Source: Coptis chinensis (lineage: Eukaryota > Streptophyta > Magnoliopsida > Ranunculales > Ranunculaceae). Taken from it: a DNA stretch of 64,000 nucleotides. The notes beneath the pieces are model-generated. The model had not been told where the DNA came from and searched no databases. It was given only the letters and a program-made list of their open reading frames with translations. The DNA lies in NCBI GenBank assembly GCA_015680905.1, contig CM027378.1, forward strand, positions 87,015,501-87,079,500, given 5' to 3'. This document shows, in pieces, positions 1 through 11,400 of this stretch (position 1 is the first letter of the stretch; the number at the start of each line of letters is the position of its first letter). The position numbers and the translations under genes are program-made.

Positions 1-421
1 AGAAATGAGACATACTCACAATGATTTCATTTCATTGAGTTTCATTATAGAAGTGTTCACTATTTAATATTTATAGACAATAATTACATTTTAGTTACAA
101 CGGTTTAAATGTAGATTAAAGTGGCGGAAGCAGCACTTAATTAAAATCTACACTTTGTAAAAACCTAAAAGTCTCACCTTTTATTGATAATCACTCAATA
201 ATTCATAACACACATAAACACAACTAAAACAACTCTCTGAACCCTAACCATAATCCCTTATTTATACAAATCCTGACAACAAAACAACCCAATAGAAAAC
301 AAACACGTGACAAATAATAACTAATGAACTCCTAATTGGACACACAAAACACGACCATGGGCTTCGACTCGACTAAGGGTGTATGCCCGTGACACGGACA
401 ACATCAAACTAATGTTCTACA
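1..421 (-). mobile_element. LTR fragment of a retrotransposon, minus strand, cut by window edge
   Basis: Read on the minus strand, this begins TGTAGAAC directly after a purine-rich tract (AGAGAGAGTCA, just above position 421), which is how a 3' LTR follows a polypurine tract. Inside there is a TATA-like TATAAATAAGG (near 265 on the minus strand) and AT-rich transcribed-looking sequence. The other LTR end lies outside the window, so the element cannot be closed. Assignment to LTR class rests only on the TG start and the tract. Confidence 0.5.
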
Positions 422-900
422 TGACTCTCTCTAGGTTGAAGAAACTTGTCCACAAGCTTGTTGACATGAAAACCCACCAATATGGAAAAGCTCTTCAAAC
501 TTCAAACTTGTATATGTCACCCTCCTGTGGTTTTGAGAAATTCTACCTCAGATCTTGCCCAAATATCGGCTCAAACGAATAACATGACACCACAGCAATG
601 TTGCTAGTACTCCTTTCTTGAAACACAATGGATACTGGAAGTCACGAAGTATGCATTGAAGTGCTTTGTGGGTGCGAGCAAAAACCTTCTCAAAATTGGT
701 TAGAAAAGGATCAATATAACCACCACTTTATGCTTGCTGAATTGGAGGAACAAGACCTTCATAGATTTGGTCAGTAGGACATTTTTGTTGCAAAGGAAGG
801 TGATGAACTTGCTGATTTTGTTTGTTATCACACTCAAGACATGACACAATGACTTTATAAATTCCTTCCTTCTCTTTGTTGTCATCGATAACAACCGGTG
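422..900 (-). pseudogene. Degraded internal region next to the LTR fragment
   Basis: On the minus strand one can read broken protein-like stretches that run toward the LTR at 421, with stops and frame changes throughout. I do not recognise a specific retrotransposon domain. The position just 5' of a polypurine tract suggests it is the 3' end of the internal region of the same element. Confidence 0.3.
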
Positions 901-904
901 TTTT

Positions 905-1340
905 ACGTTGGGCTATAGAAGCTCCACCAACGAACGAGTTTCTCTCTCCTATGTGGCACTATAATATGAGAGTTAGTTAGTTTTCTCTCTCTCCTATGTG
1001 GAACTCTAATATGAAAGATAGTATTTTCTAATAACCTACAATCTTACGTTAATGGAACCTCTTTGGAGAGTTTGAGTGTATTTCTAATTCTTATATTTGG
1101 AGAGTTTGAGTATATTTCTAATTCTTATATATTTGATAAAAAAAAAATTTTTTTGCTAAAAAATAGGTGATTTGTAAAAGGTAATTTCCTATTACAAATC
1201 AAACACTTTTAGTGTTCCAATTCTTATATATTTGATTAAATAAAAAAAATTGCTAAAAAATAGGTGATTTGTAGAAACTAATTTCCTATTACAAATCATA
1301 CAATTTTAGTGTCTATGTTAAAGCACCGACTTATTTCGAA
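905..1340. repeat. Left arm of a long-distance inverted repeat
   Basis: The stretch contains two tandem versions of a block with 'aaaaaataggtgatttgta' and 'ggagagtttgagt'. The reverse complement of the whole arm, in the same order and with only scattered differences, is found at about 19,130-19,500. Its inner end ('aaagcaccgactta', 1,322-1,335) also recurs inverted at about 18,000. The two arms enclose about 18 kb. It may be a terminal or sub-terminal piece of an old composite element, or two independent copies of one repeat family. Confidence 0.7.
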
Positions 1341-1479
1341 TATATCCTTAACACGACCTCAATACATAGTTAAAAACAATTATACAAAAATAACATCACA
1401 AAATATATAATAGAAAATGAAAAAAAAAAAAAATAACGGCAAAGCAATAATGACAAATATTTTTTTAAAAAAATATAAT

Positions 1480-2378
1480 ACTGAATGAAACTAACGTCAA
1501 AAAACAATTAATGAGGAACTGAAAACTGGATGCAAATGTATCGAACTAACCTCAAATAATATTTAACGGGAAATCGGAAACTGGATGCAAATGCAATCAT
1601 TAAACTAATCTTAAAAAGTAATTAATAGAAAATTAGAATATGGATACAACTACATTAAACTAACCTCAAAGAATAATTAACGGACAATCAAAACTTGGAT
1701 GCAAATACATCAAACTAACATAAAAAAATAATTGTCGGAAAATCGGAAACTGGATGCAAATGCATTGAGCTAACCCTCAAAAATTAAATTAACGAGCAAT
1801 CGAAAACTGGAGGCAACTGCAGTGAACTAGCCTAAAAGAAAAATTAATTATAAATTGGAAACATGATACAAATGCGTGGAACTAATCTTAAAAAATAATT
1901 AACGGGAAATTGGAAACAAGATGCAACTGCACTGAACTAATCTAAAAAAATAAACTGGATGCAAATGCATTGAACTAACCTCAAGAAATAATTAACGAGA
2001 AATCGGGAATTGGATGCAAATTCATTGAACTAACCTCAAACAATAATTAACGAGAAATCGGAAACTAGATGCAAATGCATTAAACTAATCTCACAGAATA
2101 ATTAACGGGAAATCAGAAACTGGATGCAAATGTATTGAACTGACCTCAAAGAACAATTAACAGGAAATTGGGAATTGGATGCAAATGTATTGAACTAATT
2201 GAAAAGAATAATTAATGAGAAATCAGAAACTGAATGCAACTGTATTGAACTGATCTCAAAAAATAAATAACGGGAATTGAAAATTGGATGCAACTGCATT
2301 GAACTAGCCTCAAAATATAAATAACGTACGGAAAATCAGAAACTGAATGCAAATGCATTGAACTAACCTCAAAACATA
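1480..2378 (+). repeat. Satellite array, about 55-bp unit, orientation 1 (part a)
   Basis: Degenerate tandem units of about 55 bp recur here, each recognisable by 'aactggatgcaaatgcat', then 'tgaactaacctcaaa', then 'aataattaacgggaaatc'. Units differ from each other by many substitutions and small indels, so the array is old. No reading frame is kept. It is interrupted at about 2,380 by the non-satellite core block. Confidence 0.9.
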
Positions 2379-2760
2379 GTTGAGTTATATATTGTGGGAA
2401 TGTCTCGATAAGTATAGTTTTGAATTTAAAACGGTACGGTGTTTATTTTTTCTCTTTCCGTATGATTGAGAACTCCTTATTCAAGTAGCTTTAATATATA
2501 TAAACTTCACCTTATTAGGCAATCTCACAAAATGTCAATCAAACTTCTATTATTAAATAACAAAATGATCGAAGTCGAAGGATTTTATCAAAGGTAAGTT
2601 CTTTTTTTAATGGAGAGTGAGATTTTCACATTATAAGAAATTTGGTTGAGTGATCAATATAATATTAATATATAATAGTTCAACATATTTGCAAATATTT
2701 TTCAGAATAATTAATATAACAACACCCATTCGTAGATAACCTTTGAAGATTCCACATAGT
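2379..2760 (+). repeat. Non-satellite core block, copy 1
   Basis: The block runs from 'gtgggaatgtctcgataag' through 'caatcaaacttctatt' to 'caacacccattcgtag'. A diverged copy in the same orientation is at 4,436-4,770, and an inverted copy is at about 5,330-5,610. The three copies suggest it is part of the amplified unit and not a chance insertion. Confidence 0.75.
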
Positions 2761-4435
2761 GAGTTATACATAATTTAAAGAATAATTAATGGGAAATCGG
2801 AAACTGGATAATCTTCGATGATCCCACATAGTAAATCAAACATAATTTACTTTTTATGTCATGTTTGCAAGGACACTACAGATGGATCAGTAGAAGTTGG
2901 TATTACACACCACATTGGATAATTAAAAGAAAATCAGAAACTGGATTCAAATACATAACTTAGCTCAAAAAGTAATTAACGGGAACTCAGAAACTTTATG
3001 CAAATGCAATAAACTAAACTAAAAAAGTAATTAACTAGAAACCAGAAACTGGGTGCAATTGCATTAAAGTAACGTTAGATAATAACTAAGGGAAATTAGA
3101 AATTGGATGCAAATCCTTGAAAAATATTTAACAGCAAATCGAAAACGGTATGTAAATATATCAAACAAACCTCAGATAATAATTAATGGAAAACCGGAAA
3201 TTGGATGCAAATGCATTGAACTAAACTTAAAAAATAATTAGCATAAAATAAAAAACCAAATGCAACTGCATTGAACTAACCTCATATAATAATTGGTGGG
3301 AAATCAGAAACTAAATGCAAATGCATTGAAATAATCTCAAAGAATAATTAACAGGAAATCAGAAACCGGATATAATTGCATCGAACTAACCTCAAAGCAT
3401 AAATAATCAGAAACTAGATGCAGATGTATTGAACTAACTTTAAAGAGTTATTAACGAGAAATCAAAAACTGGATCCAAATGCAATGAACTAATCTCAAAG
3501 ACTAATTAACGAAACATTGAAAAATGGATGAAACTGCACTGAACTAACCTAAATGAATAATTAATGTGAAATTATAAATTTGATGTAACTGCATTGAACT
3601 AACCTTAAAAAATAATTAACAGAAAATTGGAAACTTGATGCAAATGCATTGAACTAACCTCAAAGAACAATTAACATAAAATCGAAAATTGGATGCAACT
3701 GCATTGAACTAACCTAAAAAAATAATTAACGGAAAACCAAAAACTGGATTCAACTACTTTAAACTAAAATTAGATATTAACTAACTAGAAATTAGAAATT
3801 GGATGCAAATGCATTGAAATAACCTAAAAAAATAGTTAACTGGAAATCGGAAGTCAGATGTAACTGCATCGCACTAACTTCAAAGCATAAATGTCCGTTT
3901 TTTTAGCCTTCTCACATGAGTAATTACGAGTAATTAGGAACCCAAAACGAAAGTGGGTTTATAAAAACAGACTCTTACATGTATGCAAATTGTATAGAAA
4001 TTGTAAACTATTGAACTAACCTAGAAAAACAATTAACGGGAAATAAAAAACTGAATGCAGATGCATTGAACTAACCTCAAAGAGTAATTAACGAGAGATT
4101 GGAACCTGGATGCAAATACAATGAACTAATCTCAAATACTAATTAATGAAACATCAAAAACTGGATGCAACTGTACTTAATTAACCTTAATGAATAACTA
4201 ACGGGAAATCATAAAATGGATGCAATTGCACTGAACTAGCCTCAAATAATAATTAACGGGAAATCAGAAACTTTATGCAACTGCATTGAACTAATATCAA
4301 AGAATAATTAATGAGAATTTGGAAACTGGATGCAACATACTACATTAAACTAACCTCAATGAATAATTAATGGAAAATCAGAAACTTGATGCAAATGTAT
4401 TGAACTAATAACCCTAAAACATATTTGTATTATAT
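2761..4435 (+). repeat. Satellite array, about 55-bp unit, orientation 1 (part b)
   Basis: The same 55-bp family as at 1,480-2,378 continues in the same orientation. Two non-satellite interruptions are visible: about 2,800-2,925, which has an inverted counterpart at about 8,265-8,375, and about 3,895-4,010 ('tagccttctcacatgagta'), for which I see no partner. Confidence 0.9.
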
Positions 4436-4880
4436 GTAGGGAGAATAAATGTCTCGACAAATATAGTTTTGCATTTTAAGTAGTGTTTATCATAATTCTT
4501 TTATTGTGATTGAGAATGTCATGCTATTCAAGTAGCTTCAATATTATCTTCGCTACATTGGGTATTCTCACAAAACTTCAATCAAACTTCTATTGTTAAA
4601 CCTAACAATAAAAAGAAGTTGATGAGTTTTATCAAGGTTTGATGCTTCATTTTTATAGAGAGTGGTGCAAGAAATTTAAATGAGTAATTAATATAATTTT
4701 CATATCTCATAGCTATGCATAGTTGCTAGTATTTTTTAGAATAATTTAATATAACGACACCCGTTCGTAGGACATGTTCATGTGATAATTTTTTTTCAAA
4801 TGGGAGTAGTGTATTCTTTGAGGATATGGAAACAATCAATCTGTTTTAGTGATTTGTACACATTAGTATGTAAACTGAGT
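4436..4880 (+). repeat. Non-satellite core block, copy 2, with extension
   Basis: This repeats the block of 2,379-2,760 in the same orientation and extends it with 'gggagtagtgtattctttg' and 'aacaatcaatctgttttag' (4,804-4,850). The extension is present inverted at about 19,040-19,120, next to the right arm of the long-distance inverted repeat. Confidence 0.75.
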
Positions 4881-4891
4881 AGTGATGATTT

Positions 4892-5331
4892 ATCGCTAAA
4901 TCACCATAAATCTAATAAAACTATTATACAAGCTAGATCGAGTTTAAGATAATTTCATTTGAAAATTATGAATTAATATCCTAAACCACAAAGTGAAGAG
5001 GCTATCTCAATTTGATTCCTTAGTTTCCAAGTACTTATGCACCATAATCGCTGCTCATTAACGTATTTTTATGTTTATTTTTAATAAAAATATATTCTAA
5101 TTCGAAAATTTGTCGCTAAATCACCATAAATCTAAGAAAACTATTATACAAGCTAGATCGAGTTTACGATAATTCTATTTGAAAATTACGGATTAATATC
5201 CTAAACCACAAAGTGAATAAGCTATCTCAATTTGATCCCTTAGTTTCCAAGTACTTATGCACCATAATCACTGCTCATTAACGTATTTTGGTTTATTTTT
5301 AATAAAAATATATTCTGATTCAAAAATTTGT
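4892..5331. repeat. Tandem duplication of about 220 bp at the palindrome axis
   Basis: The block starting 'cgctaaatcaccataaatc' at 4,894 recurs at 5,114 and runs, nearly unchanged, through 'ccaagtacttatgcacc' and 'taataaaaatatattct'. The two copies are adjacent, with an offset of 220 bp. They lie between the forward and inverted core blocks, at the turning point of the palindrome. Confidence 0.9.
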
Positions 5332-5612
5332 GTGAGATATGAATATTATATTGACCACTCATCCAAATTTCTTGTAATGTGAAAATCTCACTTTCAATAA
5401 AAAGAAAGAACCCACTCTTGATAAAACTCTATCTTCGACTCTTTTGTTATTGTTTAATTAGTAATATAAGTTTGATTGAAGTTTTGGGAGAATGCCCAAG
5501 GAGGTGAATATCACATTGACGCTAATTGAATAGCAAAACATTACGATAATCACCATTTTAAATGCAAAACTATACTTGTCAAGACATTCCCATTATATAT
5601 ATGATACAACTA
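5332..5612 (-). repeat. Non-satellite core block, inverted copy
   Basis: The reverse complement of this stretch matches the core blocks at 2,379-2,760 and 4,436-4,770: 'aagtttgattgaagttttg', 'aaaactatacttgtc', and 'gacattcccattata' are the inverted landmarks. It marks the change from the forward to the reverse satellite array. Confidence 0.75.
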
Positions 5613-5846
5613 TGTTTTGAGGTTAGTTCGATGCATTTGCATCCAATTTCTGAATTCCTGTTAATTATTCTTTGAGGTAAGTTCGATGCATTTATATCAT
5701 GTTACCAATTTCCGGTTAATTATTCTTTGGGGATAGTTCTATCAATTTGCATTTAGTTTATGATTTTCCACTAAATATTTTTTAAGGTTAGTTCGTTGCA
5801 TTTGCATCAAGTTTCTGATTCCCCGTTAATTATATTCTTTGAGGTT

Positions 5847-6170
5847 AAAATAAACCTTCAATCATGAAGAACAATTTCTTTAGAATAAATATTTAATAAC
5901 AATCATCTAACGACGAAGGCCTAGCTGCCTTTATATAATAACCAATGTTTCTAATTCTATTTAGAAACCAAAATAGAAACCTTATTAATTAACCTAGATC
6001 TAGAACAAATAAGAAACTCTACTAATTCAATATATAAGACTACTAATAATATAATTAGAAGTTTCTATGCCCATGCATCATACTCTCCGACTTGAAAGAA
6101 ACTCGTCCTCAAGTTTGGTTGCATGTATACTTGTGAATATTCTACAAAACTCTTGTACTTTATCATCATC
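5847..6170 (-). mobile_element. Fragment of a Ty3/gypsy-type element inserted in the satellite
   Basis: On the minus strand, a short coding-like tail with CTTGAGGACGAGTTTC (6,099-6,114) is followed by a purine tract and a probable LTR start TGATGCATGG (6,080 downward). The motif 'cttgaggacgag' just 5' of the 3' LTR is common in plant Ty3/gypsy elements. The LTR part (5,847-6,080) is incomplete, and the satellite resumes on both sides. Confidence 0.5.
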
Positions 6171-7012
6171 GTTCCATGCAGTTGCGTCTAGTTTCCAATT
6201 TCCTATTAATTATGCTTTGAGGTTAGTTCAATGCACTTGCATCAAGTTTCCGATTTCCTATTAATTATTCTTTAAGGTTAGTATGATGCATTTGTATTCA
6301 GTATCAATTCCGATTTCCTGTTAATTTTTTTTTTAGGTTAATACGACGCATTTACACCCAGTTTATGATTTCCCGTTAATTGTTCTTTGAGGTTAGTTCC
6401 ATACAGTTGCGTCCAATTTTCGATTTCTCGTTAATTATGCTTTGAGGTTAGTTTGATGCATTTACTATCAGTTTCTAATTTTCTGTTAATCTTTTTTTGA
6501 GGTTAGATTGATGAATTCACATCTAGTTTCCGATTTCGTTAGTTTTTTTTTTTAATGTATTTGCATCAAATTTTTTGATTTCCCGCTAATTATCTTTTGA
6601 AGTTAGTTAAATGCAGTTACAATCAGTTTTCAATTTTTCGTTAATCATTATTTTAAGTTACTTTCATGCATTTGCATTCAGTTTATGATTTCTAGTTAAT
6701 TATTCTTAACTTTGAGGTTAGATTGATGCATTCATATCTTGTTTACGATTTCTCATTAGTTATTATTTGATAAGATGTTAGTTCAATGCATTTACATCCA
6801 ATTTCTGATTTCCCGTTAATTATCTTTTAAAGTTAGATAAATGCAATTTCATCCAGTTTTTAATTTGTCGTTAATCATATTTTTAGGTTAGTTCCATGCA
6901 TTTACATTCAGTTTTTGATTTTCCATTAATTATTCTTTGCGGTTAGTTCAATGCAGTTGCATCTATTTTTTTTATTTCCCGTTAATTATTTTTAGAGGTT
7001 AGTTGGATGCAT

Positions 7013-7433
7013 TAGCAAGGTAGTGAAACTGGGATAGAAGTATATGTAAGTGGAGTCGGATTCCACTGCTGCAATGAAGTCATTTAATAACAACCAAATA
7101 CATTGGTGAGTGCGAGCGGCATGGAAAAAAGTCAAGCATCGCCGATTGGATTCTAATCACCAGCACATGTCGAGAGGTAAACTTTGGAGCGTACATTTGC
7201 TCTAAAACTGTTGTCACCTTGGCAGGGGGAAACAAATGATGGGTCGGTACTCCTAATTTTCTATACAGAATAGAAGACAGTAATATGACCTACATACTAT
7301 AGATTTGTAAATTAGCTATCTGTCGAAATGAAGACACAATACCTATATTAACTTTAACTCTTTTTTGAAACTTGTAACATTTTCTTAATCAATACAATTA
7401 TCTTTAGCAAAAAAAAAAAAAAAAAAAAAAAAA
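7013..7433 (+). mobile_element. Retroposed fragment ending in poly(A)
   Basis: About 400 bp of non-satellite sequence ends in an uninterrupted run of 24 A (7,410-7,433), with satellite units on both sides. The part before the run reads like the 3' end of a transcript ('cttgtaacattttcttaatc', then 'aatacaattatc'). This is the form left by LINE-driven retroposition. I do not recognise the source and could not pick out a convincing target duplication. Confidence 0.55.
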
Positions 7434-8425
7434 AGATTTTATGTTAATTACTCTTTGAGGTTTGTTAAATGCATGTGCTATGGTTGCTGATTTTCCGTTA
7501 ATTATTTTTAGAGATTAGTTGGATGCAATTGTATCCAATTTTCGATTTTCCAATTAGTAATTTTATTAGTAATCCATTAGTTTTCAATTTTCCATTAGTA
7601 ATACAAAATTCTATTAATCCTTCTGTTGTTTCCTTGCAAACATGGCTTTAAAAAATATCATATAAGTACATGATTCACAATATTGGATCATAAAAAAAAT
7701 TCCAGTTAATTATTCTTTAAGGTTAGTTCATTACATTTCCATCCTGTTTTGAATTTTCCGTTAATTTTTCTTTGAAGTTAGTTGAATGTATTTGCATTAT
7801 GTTGCCAATTCCTCGTTAGTTATTCTTTAGGATAGTTCGATTCATTTGCATCTAGTTTCTAATTCTCCATTAAATATTCTTTGAGGTTAGTTTGATGCAT
7901 CTAGTTTCCGATTTCTTATTAATTATTCATTAAGGTTAGTTCCATGCAATTGCGTATAGTTTGTGATTTTCCGTTAATTATACTTTGAAGTTAGTTTAAT
8001 GCATTTGCATACAATTTCCAATTTTTCTTTAATTATTCTTTGAGGTTAAATTGATGCATTCACATCAAGTTTCTAATTTACCGTTAATTATTCTTTGAAG
8101 TTAGTTTAATGCAGTTACACCTAGTTTTTTATTTCTCGTTAATCATTCTTTTAGATTTGTTCAATGCAGTTACATCCATTTAATTTTTTGATTTCCCGTT
8201 AATTATTTTTTGAGGTTAGTTAGATGTATTTGTATGCAGTTTGTGATTTTCCATTAGTTATTCAAGATTTCAAGGTGATGTGTAATACCAACTTCTATTG
8301 ATTCTTCTGTAGTTTATCTGCAAACTTGACATTGAAAAAAACATATTATACATGATTCACTAAGTATGATCATCAAAGAATATCTAATTTCTGATTTTTT
8401 GTTAATTATTCTTTTAGGTTAGTAC

Positions 8426-9195
8426 AATGTATTTGCATCCAGTTTTCGATCTCCCGTTAATTATTCTTTGTTGTTAGTTCCATGCAATTGCGTCAAGTTT
8501 CCAATATCCAATTAATTATTTTTTGAGGTTAGTTCGATGCAACTGCATCAAGTTTTTGATTTCATGTTAATTATTCTTTGAGGTTAGTTCAACGCGGTTG
8601 TATCCAGTTTCCAATTTCACATTAATTATCCTTTGAGATTAGTTCAATGCATTTGCATCTTGTTGCCCATTTTCCGTTAACTATTTTTTGAGGTTAGTTC
8701 AATTCATTTGCATCTAGTTTTCAATTTTACGTTAATTATTTTTTTAGGTTAGTTCGATGCAGTTCCAACCACTTTCTGATTTTCTATTAATTATTCTTTG
8801 AGGTTAGTTCAATGTATTTGCATCCAGTTTTCGATCTCCCGTTAATTATTCTTTGTTGTTAGTTCCATGCAATTGCGTCAAGTTTCCAATATCCAATTAA
8901 TTATTTTTTGAGGTTAGTTCGATGCAACTGCATCAAGTTTTTGATTTCATGTTAATTATTCTTTGAGGTTAGTTCAACGCGGTTGTATCCAGTTTCCAAT
9001 TTCACATTAATTATCCTTTGAGATTAGTTCAATGCATTTGCATCTTGTTGCCCATTTTCCGTTAACTATTTTTTGAGGTTAGTTCAATTCATTTGCATCT
9101 AGTTTTCAATTTTACGTTAATTATTTTTTTAGGTTAGTTCGATGCAGTTCCAACCACTTTCTGATTTTCTATTAATTATTCTTTGAGGTTAGTTC
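8426..9195 (-). repeat. Higher-order duplication: two 385-bp copies of a seven-unit satellite block
   Basis: Starting from 'aatgtatttgcatccag' at 8,426, seven consecutive satellite units are repeated from 8,811. By eye the copies are almost or wholly identical, including oddities such as 'tcaacgcggttgtatccag' and 'gcagttccaaccactttc'. 385 equals 7 x 55. The similarity ends after 9,195. Neighbouring units differ far more, so this duplication is much younger than the array. Confidence 0.95.
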
Positions 9196-9510
9196 AATGC
9201 ATTTCTATCCAGTTTTTGATTTCCCGTTAATTATTCTATATGGATATTTCAATACAGTTGCATCCAGTTTCTGATTTATCGTTAATTATTTTGTGAGGTT
9301 AGTTCAATACATTTGTATCTAGTTTCTGATTTCCTATTAATTATTTTTTTAGGTTAATTCCAAGCAGTTGGGTCCAGTTTCTGATTTGGCGTTAATTATG
9401 TTTTTAGTTTAGTTCGATGCGTTTGCTTTTAGTTTTCGATTTTCTGTTAATTATTCTTAGAGGTTAGATCGATGCATTCACATCCAATTTTGATTTTCCA
9501 TTAATTATTC

Positions 9511-10328
9511 TTTGAAGTTAGTTCAATGCAGTTGCATCACCTACTTAGCTTGCTCATGTCACTGATAGAGTGATCTTCCAAGAAACCCTTCCCTTAATTT
9601 CTCACTGATCCAAAATAACACCCCACCTTACACACAAATCTAAACATTCTTGGAGCATTATGTGATTGTTCTCTTTTTGGTCTAATATTTTAATAGGTTA
9701 TTGACTATCAGTAACATATGATTAGTATCGATAGTCTATACAGTACAAAGAGATTTGGGCCTTCTATAGATTTGAGAATAATGATGTTTCGTATTTTACC
9801 TAATATATGTTTTGCAAGGTCTACATGTCTTAGAAGTTATCATTTTCTCATAACAATCATTAGTTATTTTCATTATTATCGTGTTTGGTTGTCATCATAT
9901 AAAAACACGTGATTGACATTTTGAAGTTAGTTCAATGCAGTTGCATCACCTACTTAGCTTGCTCATGTCACTAATAGAGTGATCTTCCAAGAAACCCTTC
10001 CCTTAATTTCTCATTGATCCAAAATAACACCCCACCTTACACACAAATCTAAACATTCTTGGAGCATTATGTGATTGTTCTCTTTTTGGTCTAATATTTT
10101 AATAGGTTATGGACTATCAGTAACATAGGATTAGTATCGATAGTCTATACAGTACAAAGAGATTTGGGTCTTCTATAGATTTGAGAATAATGATGTTTCG
10201 TATTTTACCTAATATATATTTTGCAAGGTCTACATGTCTTTGAAGTTATCATTTTCTCATAACAATCATTAGTTATTTTCATTATTATCGTGTTTGGTTG
10301 TCATCATATAAAAACACGTGATTGACAT
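9511..10328. repeat. Tandem duplication of 409 bp at the satellite edge
   Basis: The block 'gttcaatgcagttgcatcac' at 9,521 recurs at 9,930 and is followed in both copies by the same non-satellite sequence ('ctacttagcttgctcatg' through 'aaaacacgtgattgacatt'). Each copy starts with the last piece of a satellite unit, so the duplication formed after the satellite met this flank. Only a handful of differences are visible between copies. Confidence 0.92.
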
Positions 10329-11204
10329 TTTTCCTTGACATTGAGGATATAAAACATGATATTGCTGCTGAAAATATAAGTATCAGGACAGTGAAATCAC
10401 CATGTCACAAACATGATTATCTACCTTATTGAACTCGGCCTTAATATTTAAATAGTGAACACTGTCTGGGTTGAATGTCTCTCCAGCATACTGCTTGACT
10501 TCTGTAACCGTATTACCTATTACTATTAGAACTTAAAAGTTAGGTACTCGAAACTCGTTTATAATTTATCCAACTTTGTTAACAACAATTTTTAGTGCAA
10601 AAAATAAAAAAAATGAAATGTTGTAACTCTCTGTTATAGGGGTTTTATTTCTTTGGGGTTATTTTCTACGTGGGTTGTGTGCTACAGATGTAAAATCCAA
10701 TTCTTTTGTAAATGTTTCATAGTGATTTAGATGCTATATATGGTTCACCAAACCAATCCTTTGTTTATGGTATTAGTTTTTTCTTCTTTCTCTGACAATG
10801 CTCGTGTTTCTCTTTCCCTCATAGTGCTCAAACTTCTCTATCTCTCACATGCTCTTATTTCTTGCTGTCTCACATTGCTCATGTTTTTCCTTTCCCAATG
10901 AGGATATCATAATTTAGTCTTTTTCCTTGGCTCAAATATTCTAACCCTTATATTTACTTCTCTACATGGGCTTAGGCACGAGTGTACATGTATTGCTTCT
11001 TATCAAGTTTTATTATTGGTTCTTGGTACCAATCCAATGTAGTAAAGAATAGGTATGAATATGCAATGTCCTTGGTAAGTGCCTAATGTAAATTTTCTTG
11101 GAAATATTTAGTTTTGGTACTGTTTTTATGATTAATAATGTTTCTTACGTGAGAATGGCTATTGTCATTTACAGATTTACTCTCCCTGATCTTGTTCGGT
11201 GCTT
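10329..11204. other. No gene seen; AT-rich, possibly LSM5 intron
   Basis: I find no coding frame I can support and no LSM5 upstream exon. The stretch is T-rich in its second half ('cttctttctctgacaatgc', then 'ctctctatctctcacatgc'), which would suit an intron of the LSM5-like piece that follows at 11,955. Confidence 0.4.
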
Positions 11205-11209
11205 ATTTT

Positions 11210-11397
11210 TATTGGACCAAGTCAAGAGAAGATCTCATCAAAGCCAAGAGAAGATAATCTGACTCCTTAAAATCCTACTTCAGTTATGAAGTATTGTTAG
11301 TTTAGATATTATGTAACAAACCAAGTTGAGTATAAATACAGAATGACTCAATGCAAGTGAATCATTCAAAAGTTAACCAAAATAATAAGTCTTTACA
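11210..11397 (+). repeat. 5' LTR of the miniature Copia element
   Basis: 188 bp, from 'tattggaccaagtc' to 'aagtctttaca'. It differs from the 3' LTR by a few substitutions and by a 28-bp segment (about 11,337-11,364) that is absent from the 3' LTR. That segment contains the inverted pair GAATGA and TCATTC. A TATA-like 'tataaata' lies at 11,331-11,338. Confidence 0.92.
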
Positions 11398-11400
11398 TTG

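Larger units (their letters stand above)
5613..9540 (-). repeat. Satellite array, about 55-bp unit, orientation 2 (inverted)
   Basis: The same 55-bp satellite family is read here as its reverse complement: 'ggttagttcgatgcatttgc', then 'atccagtttccgattt', then 'cccgttaattattctttga'. The array is interrupted by a gypsy fragment (5,847-6,170), a poly(A)-tailed insertion (7,013-7,433), and two blocks (about 7,600-7,690 and 8,265-8,375) that mirror the interruption at 2,800-2,925 of the forward array. No coding content. Confidence 0.9.

Noticed and set aside
1480-9540. Possible CRISPR-like array from regular spacing
   Set aside because: Units are contiguous degenerate tandem repeats with no unique spacers, in a plant nuclear context.
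9718-9912. 64-codon frame in the 409-bp duplication
   Set aside because: The other copy of the duplication does not keep it (the ATG is changed to AGG), and it resembles no protein.
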